A stretch of 64,000 nt of DNA, taken from Sarcocystis neurona (taxonomy: Eukaryota; Apicomplexa; Conoidasida; Eucoccidiorida; Sarcocystidae). Positions 24,881-36,586 of this stretch are shown here, one piece after another. The translations under genes were made by a program, and so were the position numbers. Where the stretch lies: NCBI GenBank assembly GCA_000727475.1, contig KL647292.1, positions 2,507,186 to 2,571,185 of the forward strand. Reading direction: 5' to 3'. Under the pieces are notes generated by a model that saw only the letters and a program-made list of their open reading frames with translations, ran no database searches and was not told the origin of the DNA. Each line of letters begins with the position of its first letter. Positions within the stretch are counted from its first letter, which is position 1.

Positions 24881-27800
24881 CTGCGTTGGTGCACCTCGAA
24901 TCGTTTTTGCCTACTGAATGTACGTTCACCGCGGAAAGTAAGAAACATACCCGGTTGTCAGCAGATGGTGGAATGAGAACTTGTGGGCCTTCTTGTCTGG
25001 AATGTATAGACAGAGGAATATGTGTTACGTATGAGGGAGTGTTCAAGTGTGTTCATGTGTGTTCAATTGATGCGTAGATTTGTACATTAAACACAGAAGA
25101 CCACGTGCTTCCTGCCGCCCACGGTTCACTCTGGCGTTCCCTGTTCACTTCTACTGACGCCTCATATCTGTGCGAATGAGTTGGGTGCATGTAAAGATAT
25201 CTTGTGTTAGTTGGCATATCTGTTGTGGTGTGTGTGCAAGTGCGTTTTTTTATGAGCTAACGTGTATAACCTTCGTCTGCCCATCTTCCTACACGTTTTG
25301 ACGATTTTCGGGTGCATCCGTGTGCACGTCCAACGACCCTCTTGACGGGAGCTCTACTGTTTTCGTTAGGTTATACAGAGAAGCTCCTCAGCTGCTTCGC
25401 GATGAAGGGGTGTGGTCAGTACTTCAACGAAGAAATAGCAATGAACAGCCTTCCCGTGCGTCTACTCTAACCACCAACCCACTGCAAACACTAGCATATT
25501 CGATATAGGCGTAGGTACGTACGTATACCTGCATGTACACACATACGAACGTATATGAAGACACATACGTACACAGACGTTTCAGGAAGGTAGATGAACC
25601 GATAAGTGCGTGGTATAAACTCTTGTGTATATATGCTTACACATTTGCAGACGACCCAACATCTGTACCACTACAAGTTGGTGTTTACACATGCACATGT
25701 GTACAGACAGACTTACGCGTCATTACACATACCGAGGAGAAATCAACAAGATACGCATATCTGTGAATTCTGCGCATGCAAACATCTCTGAGGGCAGCAG
25801 CCGGGGTGTGATCGGTTATGAGTCGCTCGACAACTCTAATTTGCTTTTGTCTTGGCACCGTTGCACCTGTCACCTTGTCCATTGATGGATATGTCGTTCC
25901 GAATACTTCTTGTGCATTGGACACGGTTGCCGTGCATCCCTGTTTTTCAGCAATAAGTTACTCGTACGTCTATTACGTAAGAAGTCTACAGAACTTCCAT
26001 TTACTGAGTATTCTTTTCCACTTCATCAAGCAGACACCAGCTTTTAGTTCTGTTCCCAACCTCCACATGGTGAAGCCCCATTAACTTCTTTGCACCCGGT
26101 TGTTGTTCTTTGAAAACTGTTTCTTTAGGCGTCCCTCCTGGTTTGCGAAGTTGCGGTAGTTACTGCTTCTGTGGAGCTCACCGGCATGTCCCTCACTGAG
26201 TGCAAAATGGCAGTACAGGGAAAAACAGCAGCCACAACGGCAGCAGCAGCAAAAGCGTGATCTGCAGTGGCAAAAGCAGCAGCCGCACAAGCGAAAGCTG
26301 AAGCCGTAGAGGAGGCAGCAGACAGAGCTGCAGATGCAGATGCAGCAGTCCACCATGTTGGTGGTAGCGATACACGCTAGAGACACGTGACCTTCATTGT
26401 CTGTCATACGTATAAAGTGGCGTAAACAAACGTGTGTCTTCACATGCAGAAGTCTACCAATTGTTGTAAGGCATTCATAAGAGACATTGACATGCACCAG
26501 CGACTCCACAACGTTACACACCTGCGTGCTGCACTGCAGACCGCTGCCTGCAGCACAAGAGTTCTGATGCTAGTAGTAGACAACGCCATAATGGTACTAG
26601 TAATAGTAGTAGTAAGAGTGTTACTAGTAGTGGTCGTAGTAGTGACAGTGGTAGCAGTAGTAGTAGTGACAGTGGTTGTCACTGCATCAGCAGGAAGGAA
26701 GATAGAATAGCGGCTCAAAACCTCTAGGTTGCTGTCCATGAACCTCGCTGTCTGCGCGTATGGGCGTGTACGCAAGGCGCCATATCTACACATATGCTGA
26801 CGTTTTTACACACATCCGCGTGCTTTTGTATACGACGCCTAGTAGAAAGATGTAAATCAGTCTTCACTTGTGGGATCCTGCCCCGAGTAGTACGGTTTTC
26901 AATAGATGCTACTGCAGTTGTCGCAGAGAGGCCAAGAGCGATCGAGCGAGTACGCTAGGGACGGTCGCGTATGTATCCGTCTTTTCGCCTTCGCTCTGTT
27001 TGTGACCGGAGTGTTCATACGTAGGTGGAAAACCTGTAACTTACTTAAGCAGGTTATGTCTACAGACGTTGTATTTGATTTAAAGAGTGTATTTTAAGGA
27101 GAAAATACGCGAAGGTGCGTCTCTCGCTATAGACACAGCTGCGGTCACATAGTTGTATCGCTTGCCTACATATATGGTGCACTTTTATTTCTTTGCGCTT
27201 TGCTGAATGCGATAGATCTGGCAGTGGCGGCAGCGCAGTAGAGAGAAGAGAAGCACCCCTCAAATGGTTTGGGCAATGAATCCAAAACAGATCGTGCATG
27301 CGTGGGTGTATAAGCATATTCCACGTTCCTTCCCACCTTTCTATCAGAGATCATCTGTACTTGCAAAGACACACACCTATACAGACGGAGGTGACTGCAC
27401 AGCTGTTCCCTCATAGATATCACTACCGCTCCGCCTCTACTGATATATTACTTTGCATTTTTTGATTTGTTGTAGTGGAAGTTGGAGTAGTGGCAGCCGT
27501 CGTTTTCGTAGATGTAGCGGCAGTTGTTGCAGTGGTATCAGGAGAGGTCATCGAATGCGCAGCTGAGCAAAGGTCTGACAGAAATTTCCAGTTTTCCTCT
27601 GCAGAAAAGCGATCGATTTGTTCCTCCCTCGTCCACGTTAATCCGCAGCGGGCGCCTGTGCACATGTGTGTGTACCATTTCCGCGAAAAAGGAGCGGGAA
27701 GAGTCAGGGGAAAACAGGTAGATGAGTCGACAAGAGGGTATTTAGAGAAAGGGAGACAGTCCGCCCATTTACGGACCTGTACGTGTGTGTGAACTGCTCT

Positions 27801-30800
27801 ACACTTCTCTTTCAAGAACTGGGCGTATAAATATGGACACCTGTTCATACACATATGTATGTATACCATGACACATGCGAACGTGTAGATACGCATCCAA
27901 ATAAATGCGTAGCCACGCGTGTATACGTGTGTGTAATCCCATTTGCTGCATTGGCGCACCCACCACCTCCACTAGCTTCATCGCATTACATTTGTACAGA
28001 CTCGACCTGAGCAGCGTATATATATATATATGTATATATAAATATATATGTATACGCATGTATGTGGAAAGTCTACAAATACAAATGTACACATTAATAT
28101 TGTACATACAAATGGGTACACAAGTGTATATACGTGCATTTGTATCTGCACGCTGAGGTAGGTATGTGGATTATAGACACACGCCAAAGATAAGACGGAA
28201 TGTAAACTTCCTAGCTGCGTCTCCATTCCAAGAGATTCAGCAGTCTCCTCAGCAGACAACTGCACCCGTATACATGTAAAAATATATACATATATACATA
28301 GGCGCGCCTGTGTACGTACGTGTGTGATTGTTTCGTCCATGCAGAGCACAGGGGTAAATAACATGCCTGCCGATGGACGAGTGAGAACCTCTGAAGCAAG
28401 TATATAGCAGTGGTCCACTATCTACGTTTTCGAAAGCAGGTAGGTATACGTCCACCGACATCCGTACGTCTAGATAATTGTGGGTCCACATAAGGAACAC
28501 AATAACGTCGTCGTGCCTGTTCCCAGCCAGAGGCTTTGGTACGTTACTGGTGCACGTCGGTGCGGGATGCCTGCCGACGTCTCGATAGGATGTCTGCACA
28601 GTACAGTTCTATACATGTCGCACATCTTCTCACCATATACGCGCTTTCACCTGTGTGCATTTCATGTGTATACGCGCGTGTGTGGCCAGAGCAGGAGTAG
28701 AAAGCTAGGAGGAAATTCCTGCCTTTCAGCAACTGTACGTCTGTGTAGGTGACGAAGGCGTCTGTCGACGCACGCGCTATAGACTCTCAAACAGAGCTAC
28801 ACATTTATAGAAATACGGACATACAAATATAAAAACACAGGACGGAGTTAGTTACCTTCTTCAACTAGAGATTTCAACATAATCTTCTGCTGCTGCGTGT
28901 CCGGGAGAAGCGCGGCAAGTGGACAGCTGCAGGTTTTTGTACGCGTGGCCAGCACCCCGAGCATCGCGCACAATCCCCACGCTCCCCAGGTGGCTGTAGT
29001 GGAAACTGAAAAGAAGTTCAAGGCCGCACGAGGAGGACCAGTTGCGCCATCTCAATACACTTCTCGTGATGGGGACACAGGTCATCACAGCGCGGGACAC
29101 CCGTGTTCAGACTCACCGGAATTGTTGACTTGCGTTCTTGCATGTTACATATGTATACGTGTTTCTACACCTGTAGGTGTTTACGGGCACACAGGTATGT
29201 ATGCACGCGTGAGTGTGCGTGTTAGGGGGCATAGATTTATATACACGTCTACGTACACATATATATATATATACACGTGTATACATTGCGAATGTGTGTA
29301 GATGCAAGTACGTATCTGCACGTTAAATAGGTGAGAGTCTCTCTGCGTAATAATGTGGGTCAGCTATAAATCATATACACTTGTGTGTGCGTACATACAT
29401 GTTGATGCGTATATATACACGCATATTTGCGCGTACATGTGTATACCCGCGTAACGTCAGTACCTTCATGTCTACGTATCTGTATATATATATATATATA
29501 TTAGTAGTGCCCTGTGCATTGTGTGTTAAAAAGCGGAGGGCACCGTAATAAGGGGAGGAATGAATACACTTATGCACAGAAACAGACGTTGCTCGCAACA
29601 TCTGCGCGTTGTGAGCCTGTATTCCTAAACGTACATAAACAGAGCGATTTACGAAGCCGTCACGCGTCTGCGTGTGTCTAGACGGATGTGTGGCAAGACG
29701 TACGTACAGAATCACCGATGTGACGTCTACGCACATATACGCACGCAGGGATATGTGTGTGTCACAGCTGCAGCGGCACTACACAACCTTCGGAACACAG
29801 GCTACATATCCGCGCTTTTGACGGGCAAACAAGAACGCTTCACATGCGCAAAGGGCAGAAACAGGCACCCTTTTCCAGGACACACTTTTCTTTCCGTACT
29901 TATAGTGTAGTCGCAGGGCACGGTGCATGCAATTTCTTTTCCGTTTTCCACCTGTTCCTTCACGAACTCCACGTGCTTCCCCATTCCTAGCTCATTGCCT
30001 GAGCCAAACCGAAAACAGGAAAACGGCGAGGCAACCGCAGCAGCAGAAACTGCGATAGGAGTTGTAGACATAACAGCCGTAACAGAAAGACAGGCAGCAG
30101 CAGCGTCGGTGGTAGCCGCGCTGGCAGCAGCATCCGCTCCACAGGAGGCAAAAGTTTTATTGAGACCTGCTGTCACTTTGCAACTGTGAAAAAAGAAGTG
30201 GACTTTCAAGCCAGGACGGGCGCAAGAGCGGCGGAAGCAAACTGCTGAACAACCAGCACGAGCGATAGTGTTCATCTATTGAACTCTAAGAGGGTAAAGC
30301 ATTCGCAGAAAAGGTGGATTGACATATGTATATATGCACCTGCGTATATAGGAACATTTCTGGCACGTGTCCATGCGGTCGTATGTATACTTGATATTAT
30401 ATATCGGTGCTCGGGAACCGGGGAATAGAAAAGCTACTCACTACGCAAAAAAAAATCTCCAGCAGTGGTGTGGTGGTGACACGCTTATTCCATTGCGGAG
30501 GAAGTCGGAAGACGGTGCTCATAACTGTAGTCATACACGAGTCTACAAGCAACCGGAACAGACAAACATACGCATGACACGTACATCAGTGTACTCACGT
30601 GCCCATGCCCGTATCTCTAAAGGCGTACATCGGATACGTGGGCAAAAAATGTAAATGTAAAAAGTACAGGTGTAATAGGTACGAAGGGCGCACAACGGTG
30701 AACGTCAAAATGCGTACGTACGTATATTTGTACAAGCAGGTTTACACGTCTGTAGCGTGTGAGTGTATATACATATATATGGTCTACGTATGTATGGTTG

Positions 30801-33800
30801 TATGTATGTTTACATGTATGTATCTATCTATATATGGGAATATATATGCACACGTACAGATAGGTATGTACGTATGTGCTGCACCGTTCCTGTCTCAGAT
30901 CCAACCTAGCAAATAATTCAACGCTTTCCGAGCAGACCACTCACTCGTTAATTGGAAGACCTCCTGTTTCCTTCTTGCTGCCCTTTTCAGGGTCTCTGCC
31001 TGTCCTGTTGCTTTCACTTTCTCTTACCCAATTCCGCGATTACAGCCGTCGTGACCTGGTGTTCGGGACGGAGAACGAATTTGTCGGGGCATGCGTAGAG
31101 GTACTTAAAAGTCGCATCAAAACCCGTCATGTTAGCTTTGTCGTGCGCCCGAGTTTGGCCATCCTCTGCCGGTCCCGGCCTGAAAGGCGTGCACAACCAA
31201 GAGGCGACGGAGCAACAGCAGTTACAAGTGATAAAAAGGTAGTTCCACGAAGTCGCTGAAAATGGGTACCTCCGGAGAAAAATATGCTTGCATTGTTGAG
31301 CAAATTTTAAGAAGAGCCCAGTTGAAGAAATCACAGCACAAAAAAACAGAACAAATGTAAAAGCAGCTTCCAAGAACTAAGACGCGACAGAAGTGTCCAG
31401 CAACCATAAGAAAAGCGAACCCGGGGTCTTGGAAGTGGTGAGCAAGGCAGGTCAATAAAACAGGGTAGAGGGAAGCAGGCGAAGCATAATGAAGGCCGTC
31501 GTCTCCACATAATCCATCATAAGACGGTAAGGCGATCCAGGCTGGCAAACAGGTCACGGGCGAATGAAAGCAAATCAGGATACAGCAGACAAAATTACAC
31601 ACCAACGAATTAACAAAACAGCTCGAAGATATCAGGAGCAAGCATTACGAACCGTTTACCGAATCATCATCAGCAAGTCCACGTGCGACAACTCACAGCG
31701 GCAAAGGGTGGACGAGCGTCCGCAAGCGCAGCGAACGAGGGGGAGGCGTTCAAGATGTGCAAGAAGTCAAAATCACCAGAGGGAAACAACGGAGACCAAC
31801 ACCGGCTATTCACTCTTGTACGTGTTACCAGGTGGAACGATCCACGAAAAATGCGCCCTACGTACGCAAAATGCTTCACTGTAGAATTGGCAAGGCCAAC
31901 AAGTGTAGGGGAAATTTTCGCCCCTGCTGGTTGTAAAGTCATTCCGTTGCGTTCAGGAGCACGCTTCGTCCGACTCCAAATTGGATAGTGGAAGGCTGCT
32001 ATTGCAGCAGTGTACGCATGAAGTCCACGTCGTCCTACACACCTCGACATCGGACAGACTACGCAGGTTGACGGCTGTGATTGCGTACACGTGTCTGACA
32101 TCTACCGTAGGTGCATACTGCATGTATGCCGTCTAGAGATGCGTAATTGCGGACTTATATACAGATGCATACACACACAGTTGCAATTCCATTTGTAGGT
32201 AGCAGAACTTCTTGGATCGTGGTATTCCCTACCAACGTGAGCGGCGGCCGCATCTCCACATCGACACTCACGTCACGCAGCAGGTAGTAAATGTACACGT
32301 ACGTAGAAAAGTGCACAAGCTCCCCTATCAAACAGCAAGTCCTCACCCCTGTTCTGTCGCAATGCACCCGTGTACTTGTCCGGCTGGTCATACACAAGCA
32401 CGGTCTGTACACCCTTGAATACCGCCGGCGTAGGACTGTTGTGCTACACACGTCTATACAGACACCGAGGCCAGTTGTCGAGATAGCTGTGCACAGCCTG
32501 CCGGTGCATATACTACCTCCTAACGATTCACAATATACAAAGCGTGTTCGTACGTAGAAACACCACCGCCGAGCCGGGCGTGTGGTTGAGGATAGCGATA
32601 TAGCCGGGTGAACACCAGGACGTAGAAACACCACCACCTAGCCGGGCATATGGTTGAGGATAGCGATATAATTGGGTGAGCGCCAAATTCATACCTGCCG
32701 ACGTTGATGATGCAGTCAACGGCGTCGTAAAGCTGCTGCAACTTTCTGTCGTCGTCCTCCGACCAGTTCCGCTGGCACGAGACTTTCATGTACATTACTG
32801 ACATTTGTGTCATTTCCTGCGTGTAAAGGAAAGCAGCGCAAAGTCACTTGCACGTGGATGCTGGCCTCTTGCAAATTTCCTGAGCGAAAAACAAAAGACT
32901 GCTACATACTTTACGTAGAAACCGTGTTCAAATTTTTCATAGCTTTCATATTTTCCCATAATCCAGTCCACTCAATTTTGACCTTTGCAGTATTGGTGTG
33001 CATGTGCATTCGCGCGCAGATTAGGCACACCACGTAGCTTTCTGTAAACCTGAAGGCATTATCTCTACGTATCCGTATCCCATTGTGTGGGCAATACGTC
33101 CGCAATTGTGACGCACCGGGGGGAAGTCTGGGAGAGAGGGAAAGGCTCTTATATGCGTACAAATGTGTACTGGATACATATTCGCACGACTTTACTGACG
33201 TGAACATCAACGCCGAAAAGCCTGTTTCTTTCTGCACGTGTTTCCGTAGAGCCACCACTACACATGTGTACGCATAAGAATCGAGGCGACGCGCCGTCGA
33301 AGAAAGGGTGCTTGAAGACTGGGTCAAGAATCAAATGCCGCATCCTTGAAGCCGACTGAAAAGCAATTTACGAAGGGAGGGTGCTACAGAGCTGGGTCAT
33401 GAACCAAGTTCCGCACCCTAGAAATCCACTAAAAAGCAATGTTCTGGCGTTCGTAGAGGACCAGCGATCCGTAGAAACAATTCGTGATACACTGGGAGTG
33501 CGTGAATAGCTACAGTAACCTTGTTTCCGTGAAATATACCCACGGGCGAGTAACAAATGCATGTCGGAACTACCTGTTTCTGCCGGGGGTCTTCAATTTC
33601 AATCATAGAAATATCCACCTTCTTGAATGGCTCCACGACTTGTTCGTGGTTGATTTCATCTGCGACACAACAGTAAAAGGGGATAAAGAAAAAACGTGCA
33701 GTTCTTGAGAACGTCCGCTTTGTCGCGCTTAATCCTATCTCAGGGTCTTTGCATTCGGTGCACGATGTACGTGTAGCCGTTAGTGCGAAACTTCTCTCCA

Positions 33801-35335
33801 TGTTACGTTGACCGACTTCATAAAAACATTCACGTAGATTTCACTCCTGACTTCAGACGGAAAACTGTAAATGACTCTGAGGAAAAGCACGCACCTCGCC
33901 ATTGAGAGCTACACACAAGCGCACGAGTTGGTGAACGACTTCTGAGGAAACGCATGAGTACGACACTTTCGGAAGGCGCAAAAATTTTCACCACCAGTTA
34001 GATTGGACACATCACAGTGCCATCTCACGGTGCACATAAGTATTTCCAAGCTCAAACTTTAAGCGTTGCATTACCGGTATACCACCCGACTATGTTGTTG
34101 CAAGCATATGTAAAATGCACAACCGCACATACAATTATGTCTTCACATGCTGTTTCCGTTATAGGCGTACCGCCTGCTCAGGAGAACACTTGAAAAGTCT
34201 TCGCCACTTCACTGCGAGAAGAATACATCCGCTTGCTGTCACAAGATCACATCCTAACGACAGGTTATTCGTTGATAAATTCTGTCAGTTCTTTGTACGG
34301 AAATTTGACCACACGCACACCAACATACTTCGTGCACAAAAACCCTATCCACCCATCTGAATACGACGTTTTGACCAACTCAGATTTCTGCTTGCCTGCA
34401 TTTCATACCGAGGAGACATAATGCTGGTCATCAAAGAGGACGTAAATTCGAGGCTTGCACCCGCGTACAACACAATTGTTTGTATGAAGGACTGCTGTCA
34501 TCTTCCAGGAAACTTTGTACGAAACAGTTCGGTTCTGTCTGGGGAACTGAAGGTTATAGCTATTGACAACTGCCGCTCTAGGACTGGTCCGTAAGCCATT
34601 TCCATCGGCTAATGGAAATTAGCCGTGCGCCTCTGCACGTGGTTGCATTCCAGCGACCTCATCGCTTTCGTCTTTTCATATCCACGTGTGCAACTCCTTT
34701 CAAGTAAAGACACCCACCTAATTTCTTACACACTGCCACATACGCTTGTAATAACACTGGTCTATGCCGTGCTTTTCTTTGAATGTGTACATACACTCAC
34801 AGGCACACACACACTTGCGACGGCACTTTTCCCTGTACACATTCAGGCGTCCTATACGCACACATAATGTACTACACGCGTAACCTATCGCCTACGTAAG
34901 TCTCGTTGTACTTTTGACACTACGTGTCTGAAATATCTTTGTATTCCATATTTTTCCCTACTTACCTGATACAACGACGACCTGTTTGCCGAGTTGTTTG
35001 AGCGTTTTGACCAGGGCAGCAGCACCAGCGGGTCCGTCTGTGTCGGTTGGGGGCCACATAATTGTGCAGTTGGCAGAGCCTACAAGTAGGGCGACCACCT
35101 GCACTTGCTGCTGTAGCAGCACTTGTGCCAGCTGCAGGAGTTGGCCCTTTCCTGCAGCATTGTATAAAGCCTGTACCCCTCCCTTTATCTTGTGGTGGCC
35201 TGGTTCTCGCACGAGCAGCTGTTCTAGTGTTTGACAACATTCTTCTTCCACGCAGCAACAGCTCACTTCAGCAGTGTTGGACACCATGGGAGAAGAAGAG
35301 ATGGTGGTTTCAGCGGAGCCGGTTGGCACTTCCAT
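24394..35335 (-). CDS. D-glutamate cyclase (DUF4392) family protein, seven exons
   Basis: Related to the D-glutamate cyclase domain of animal DGLUCY, which converts D-glutamate to 5-oxo-D-proline. Exons in transcript order: 35335-34966, 33659-33574, 32816-32695, 31179-31028, 30166-29900, 27598-27427, 24880-24394; together 1,656 nt, 551 residues plus stop, in phase throughout. Motifs in order: PTDTDGPAGAAALVKTLKQLGK with VVVV (the ETDGPPGA signature), S-DEINHEQVV, DAVDCIINVGRPGPAEDG (the AIERPGxAxDG signature, formed only after splicing), GSGNELGMGKHVEFV and GKEIACTVPCDYTI (the GDGGNExGMGK/IAC signature), a short ENW segment, and EDDGRTQSSFDATLAQHL (resembling the DGxT...ATVDG end). The N-terminal DUF1445-like half of animal DGLUCY is absent. 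An Ala/Ser/Thr-rich insertion precedes GSGNE, and the C-terminus carries a hydrophobic segment. The first five exons are firm; the last two rest on phase and weaker similarity. Confidence 0.8.
26126..26254 (+). other. Short plus-strand open segment inside cyclase intron 6
   Basis: After a good acceptor (CTGTTTCTTTAG) the plus strand reads ASLLVCEVAVVTASVEL and an Ala/Thr-rich run to a TGA. It looks like coding sequence but is antisense to the cyclase gene, and no partner exon is evident. Unassigned. Confidence 0.2.
26568..26682. repeat. Imperfect GTA/AGT triplet repeat
   Basis: Runs of AGTAGTAGT interrupted by GACAGTGGT and similar units, inside an intron of the cyclase gene. Both strands remain partly open because of the triplet, giving Val- or Thr-rich peptides that I do not consider coding. 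Confidence 0.85.
27427..27598 (-). CDS. D-glutamate cyclase exon 6 (probable)
   Basis: Acceptor TTTTCTGCAG; starts with 2 nt that complete the split codon and continues ENWKFLSDLCSAAHS, which fits the conserved NWGGYALA position but lacks its glycines. A Thr-rich low-complexity tail follows. The donor is GAGCG before GTAGTG. Confidence 0.55.
29900..30166 (-). CDS. D-glutamate cyclase exon 5
   Basis: Begins GLNKTFASCG, then about 40 Ala/Ser/Thr-rich residues, then FGSGNELGMGKHVEFVKEQ and IACTVPCDYTI, the clearest match in the gene. The acceptor is GTGACAGCAG, with the polypyrimidine tract about 17 bp further upstream. The donor is ATAA before GTACGG. Confidence 0.83.
31028..31179 (-). CDS. 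D-glutamate cyclase exon 4
   Basis: Acceptor CCTTTCAG. AG|G completes Arg and is followed directly by PGPAEDG, restoring the conserved motif. I prefer the donor TTGG before GTAAGA over an earlier GTCACG, because it fits consensus and the phase of exon 5. Confidence 0.8.
32552..32687. repeat. Tandem duplication, two copies of a 68-bp unit
   Basis: Copies start with ACGTAGAAACACCACC at 32,552 and 32,620 and share GCCGGGCRTRTGGTTGAGGA and TAGCGATATA. They lie in cyclase intron 3, next to the donor of exon 3. Confidence 0.9.
32695..32816 (-). CDS. D-glutamate cyclase exon 3
   Basis: Acceptor TACACGCAG; starts EMTQMSVMYM in phase 0, ends at GGCAG before GTATGA inside an Arg codon. The last residues DAVDCIINVG align with the family's strand before RPG. 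Confidence 0.82.
33298..33442. repeat. Tandem duplication, two diverged copies of a 73-bp unit
   Basis: Copies start CGAAGAAAGGGTGCT (33,298) and CGAAGGGAGGGTGCT (33,371) and share CTGGGTCA, CCGCA and ACTRAAAAGCAAT. They lie in cyclase intron 2. Confidence 0.85.
33574..33659 (-). CDS. D-glutamate cyclase exon 2
   Basis: Follows TTTACTGTTGTGTCGCAG; rejoins as VVVVS-DEINHEQVVEPF, the expected continuation after the Rossmann-like strand. Ends at AAACAG before GTAGTT. Confidence 0.82.
34966..35335 (-). CDS. D-glutamate cyclase exon 1
   Basis: Starts at the Met whose codon is complementary to 35,333-35,335. A Cys/Glu-rich segment comes first, then LEQLLVREPG and the TDTDGPAGAAAL motif. The donor is TCAG before GTAAGT, the best consensus in the gene. 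One base of an Asp codon is left for exon 2. Confidence 0.87.
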
Positions 35336-35940
35336 TGTGACGATGGATGGTCAGAAGTTGTAAGGGTAATGTAAAACGTAGTTCTATCTACTTACGTACA
35401 TATGCTGCGCATTGTAGCGGTATACATTCGAGTAACACGGTGAAGAAATGTCGAACAAAGGCGGGAGAAGCTGTGTATTAGTGCCAGGATCATAAGAGGC
35501 GATAGGGCACACACAAAAATCCGATTTTACGATAAAAACCACTAGCACACAAGCCGCCCCTGTGTTTTCGCGAACGTCTTTGTATGTATCCCTTCAATGT
35601 GTATACGGCTACGCGCAAATATACCTAAGTCTCCAGATTGATGTCTTTCCGCGGAAAGATGGATAGATGTGCTCGTCCTTTCTATTTATTGCTTAGCACG
35701 CCTTCACGTGGGCTGGTTCCGTGATGGCTTTAAGTCACACGTAGTTTCTCTGCATTTGCGTGACTTCACATCCATCATTTTGTCTGATGTACTTCTGTTC
35801 TCCATCAGCAGCCCGGCCGCCGCCATTATTTTTGAACGATGCCGTCTTCAAAAGTAGCGCGCACATGCCCCTCGGCTGCTGCTACTGCTGCCGTCCCCTG
35901 TGCTGTTGCCGTTACCCTGCAGTGCTCTTTTCGCCGTCTT
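35336..35940. other. Upstream flank of the cyclase gene
   Basis: About 600 bp between the cyclase start codon and the foldback element. It must hold the minus-strand promoter and possibly the first exon of the plus-strand candidate gene (an ATG at 35,839 opens a long frame that runs into the foldback). No diagnostic element is seen. Confidence 0.4.
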
Positions 35941-36467
35941 AGGCACCTAAAAATATGTATAGATACGGCTTTGCTAGAAAACGGCGCGTGCGGGACGGCC
36001 GTGTCTGACGTAGTTTGCGAACGTGGAGTTTTTTCGTATGCACAGTGCAAGGGTTCCCGACTAGCTCAAAGGGTTAAGAGTACTTGTGACCTCCAAAAAC
36101 TTCTACATCTTGCGTGTGTGTAGACTTATAACCCTAGTAAGGGAGCTATATATAACGAGGAATTCACGGGTATAACGTTATTGCCTTCGCACGCACGCGC
36201 CTCACGTAAGTATTAGGCGACAAAGGCAATAACGTTACACCTGTGAATTCCTCGTTATGTGCAGCTCCATTACTAGAGTTAAGAGTCTACACACACGTAA
36301 GACGAAGTTTTTGGAGGTCACAGGTACTGTTAACCCTTTGAGCTAGTCAGGAATCCTTGCATTGTGCATACGAAAAAACTCCACGTTCGCAAACAATGTC
36401 AGACACGGCCGTCCCCGCACACGCCGCCTTCTAGCAAACCCGTATCTACACATATTTGTAGGTGCCT
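35941..36467. repeat. Large imperfect inverted repeat (foldback element)
   Basis: The left arm (35,941-36,187) is the reverse complement of the right arm (36,223-36,467) with scattered substitutions and small indels. Matching landmarks are AGGCACCT/AGGTGCCT at the ends, GGACGGCCGTGTCTGAC, TTTGCGAACGTGGAGTTTTT, CTAGCTCAAAGGGTTAA, GTGACCTCCAAAAACTT, AACGAGGAATTCAC and TAACGTTATTGCCTT. The 35-nt loop is GC-rich and contains CGCCTCACGTAAGTATTAGGCGA. The arm differences argue against a simple assembly artefact. It has the shape of a foldback transposon or MITE; no transposase is present. Confidence 0.93.
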
Positions 36468-36476
36468 ACGTGCCTG

Positions 36477-36511
36477 TTCGCACGCGCCTCACGTAAGTAG
36501 TAGGCGACAAA
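36477..36511. repeat. Second copy of the foldback loop, in its own hairpin
   Basis: TTCGCACGCGCCTCACG onward repeats the loop of the foldback (36,186-36,224) with one 4-nt difference and one substitution. It is again flanked by a short inverted repeat (CCTGTT / AACAGG). The same core therefore sits in two different stems within 300 bp. Confidence 0.85.
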
Positions 36512-36586
36512 CAGGTGTAGCCGCAAGACAACAACTGTGCATGTGTACGGAAAGAACATTGTAGACGCACAGCTAAACTCACTCCT

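Noticed and set aside
28861..29100. Minus-strand frame with RNW as alternative cyclase exon 6
   Set aside because: Its acceptor phases do not match exon 5; the segment at 27,427-27,598 fits phase and has a much better acceptor.
29923..30189. Plus-strand Ala-rich frame at cyclase exon 5
   Set aside because: Antisense shadow of the GSGNELGMGK exon.
30876..31259. Plus-strand frame over cyclase exon 4
   Set aside because: It is the antisense of an exon with a family motif; the minus strand explains the region better.
31222..31641. Minus-strand 139-codon hydrophobic Cys-rich frame
   Set aside because: Lies wholly in the intron between cyclase exons 3 and 4 and joins neither in a way that keeps the RPG motif.
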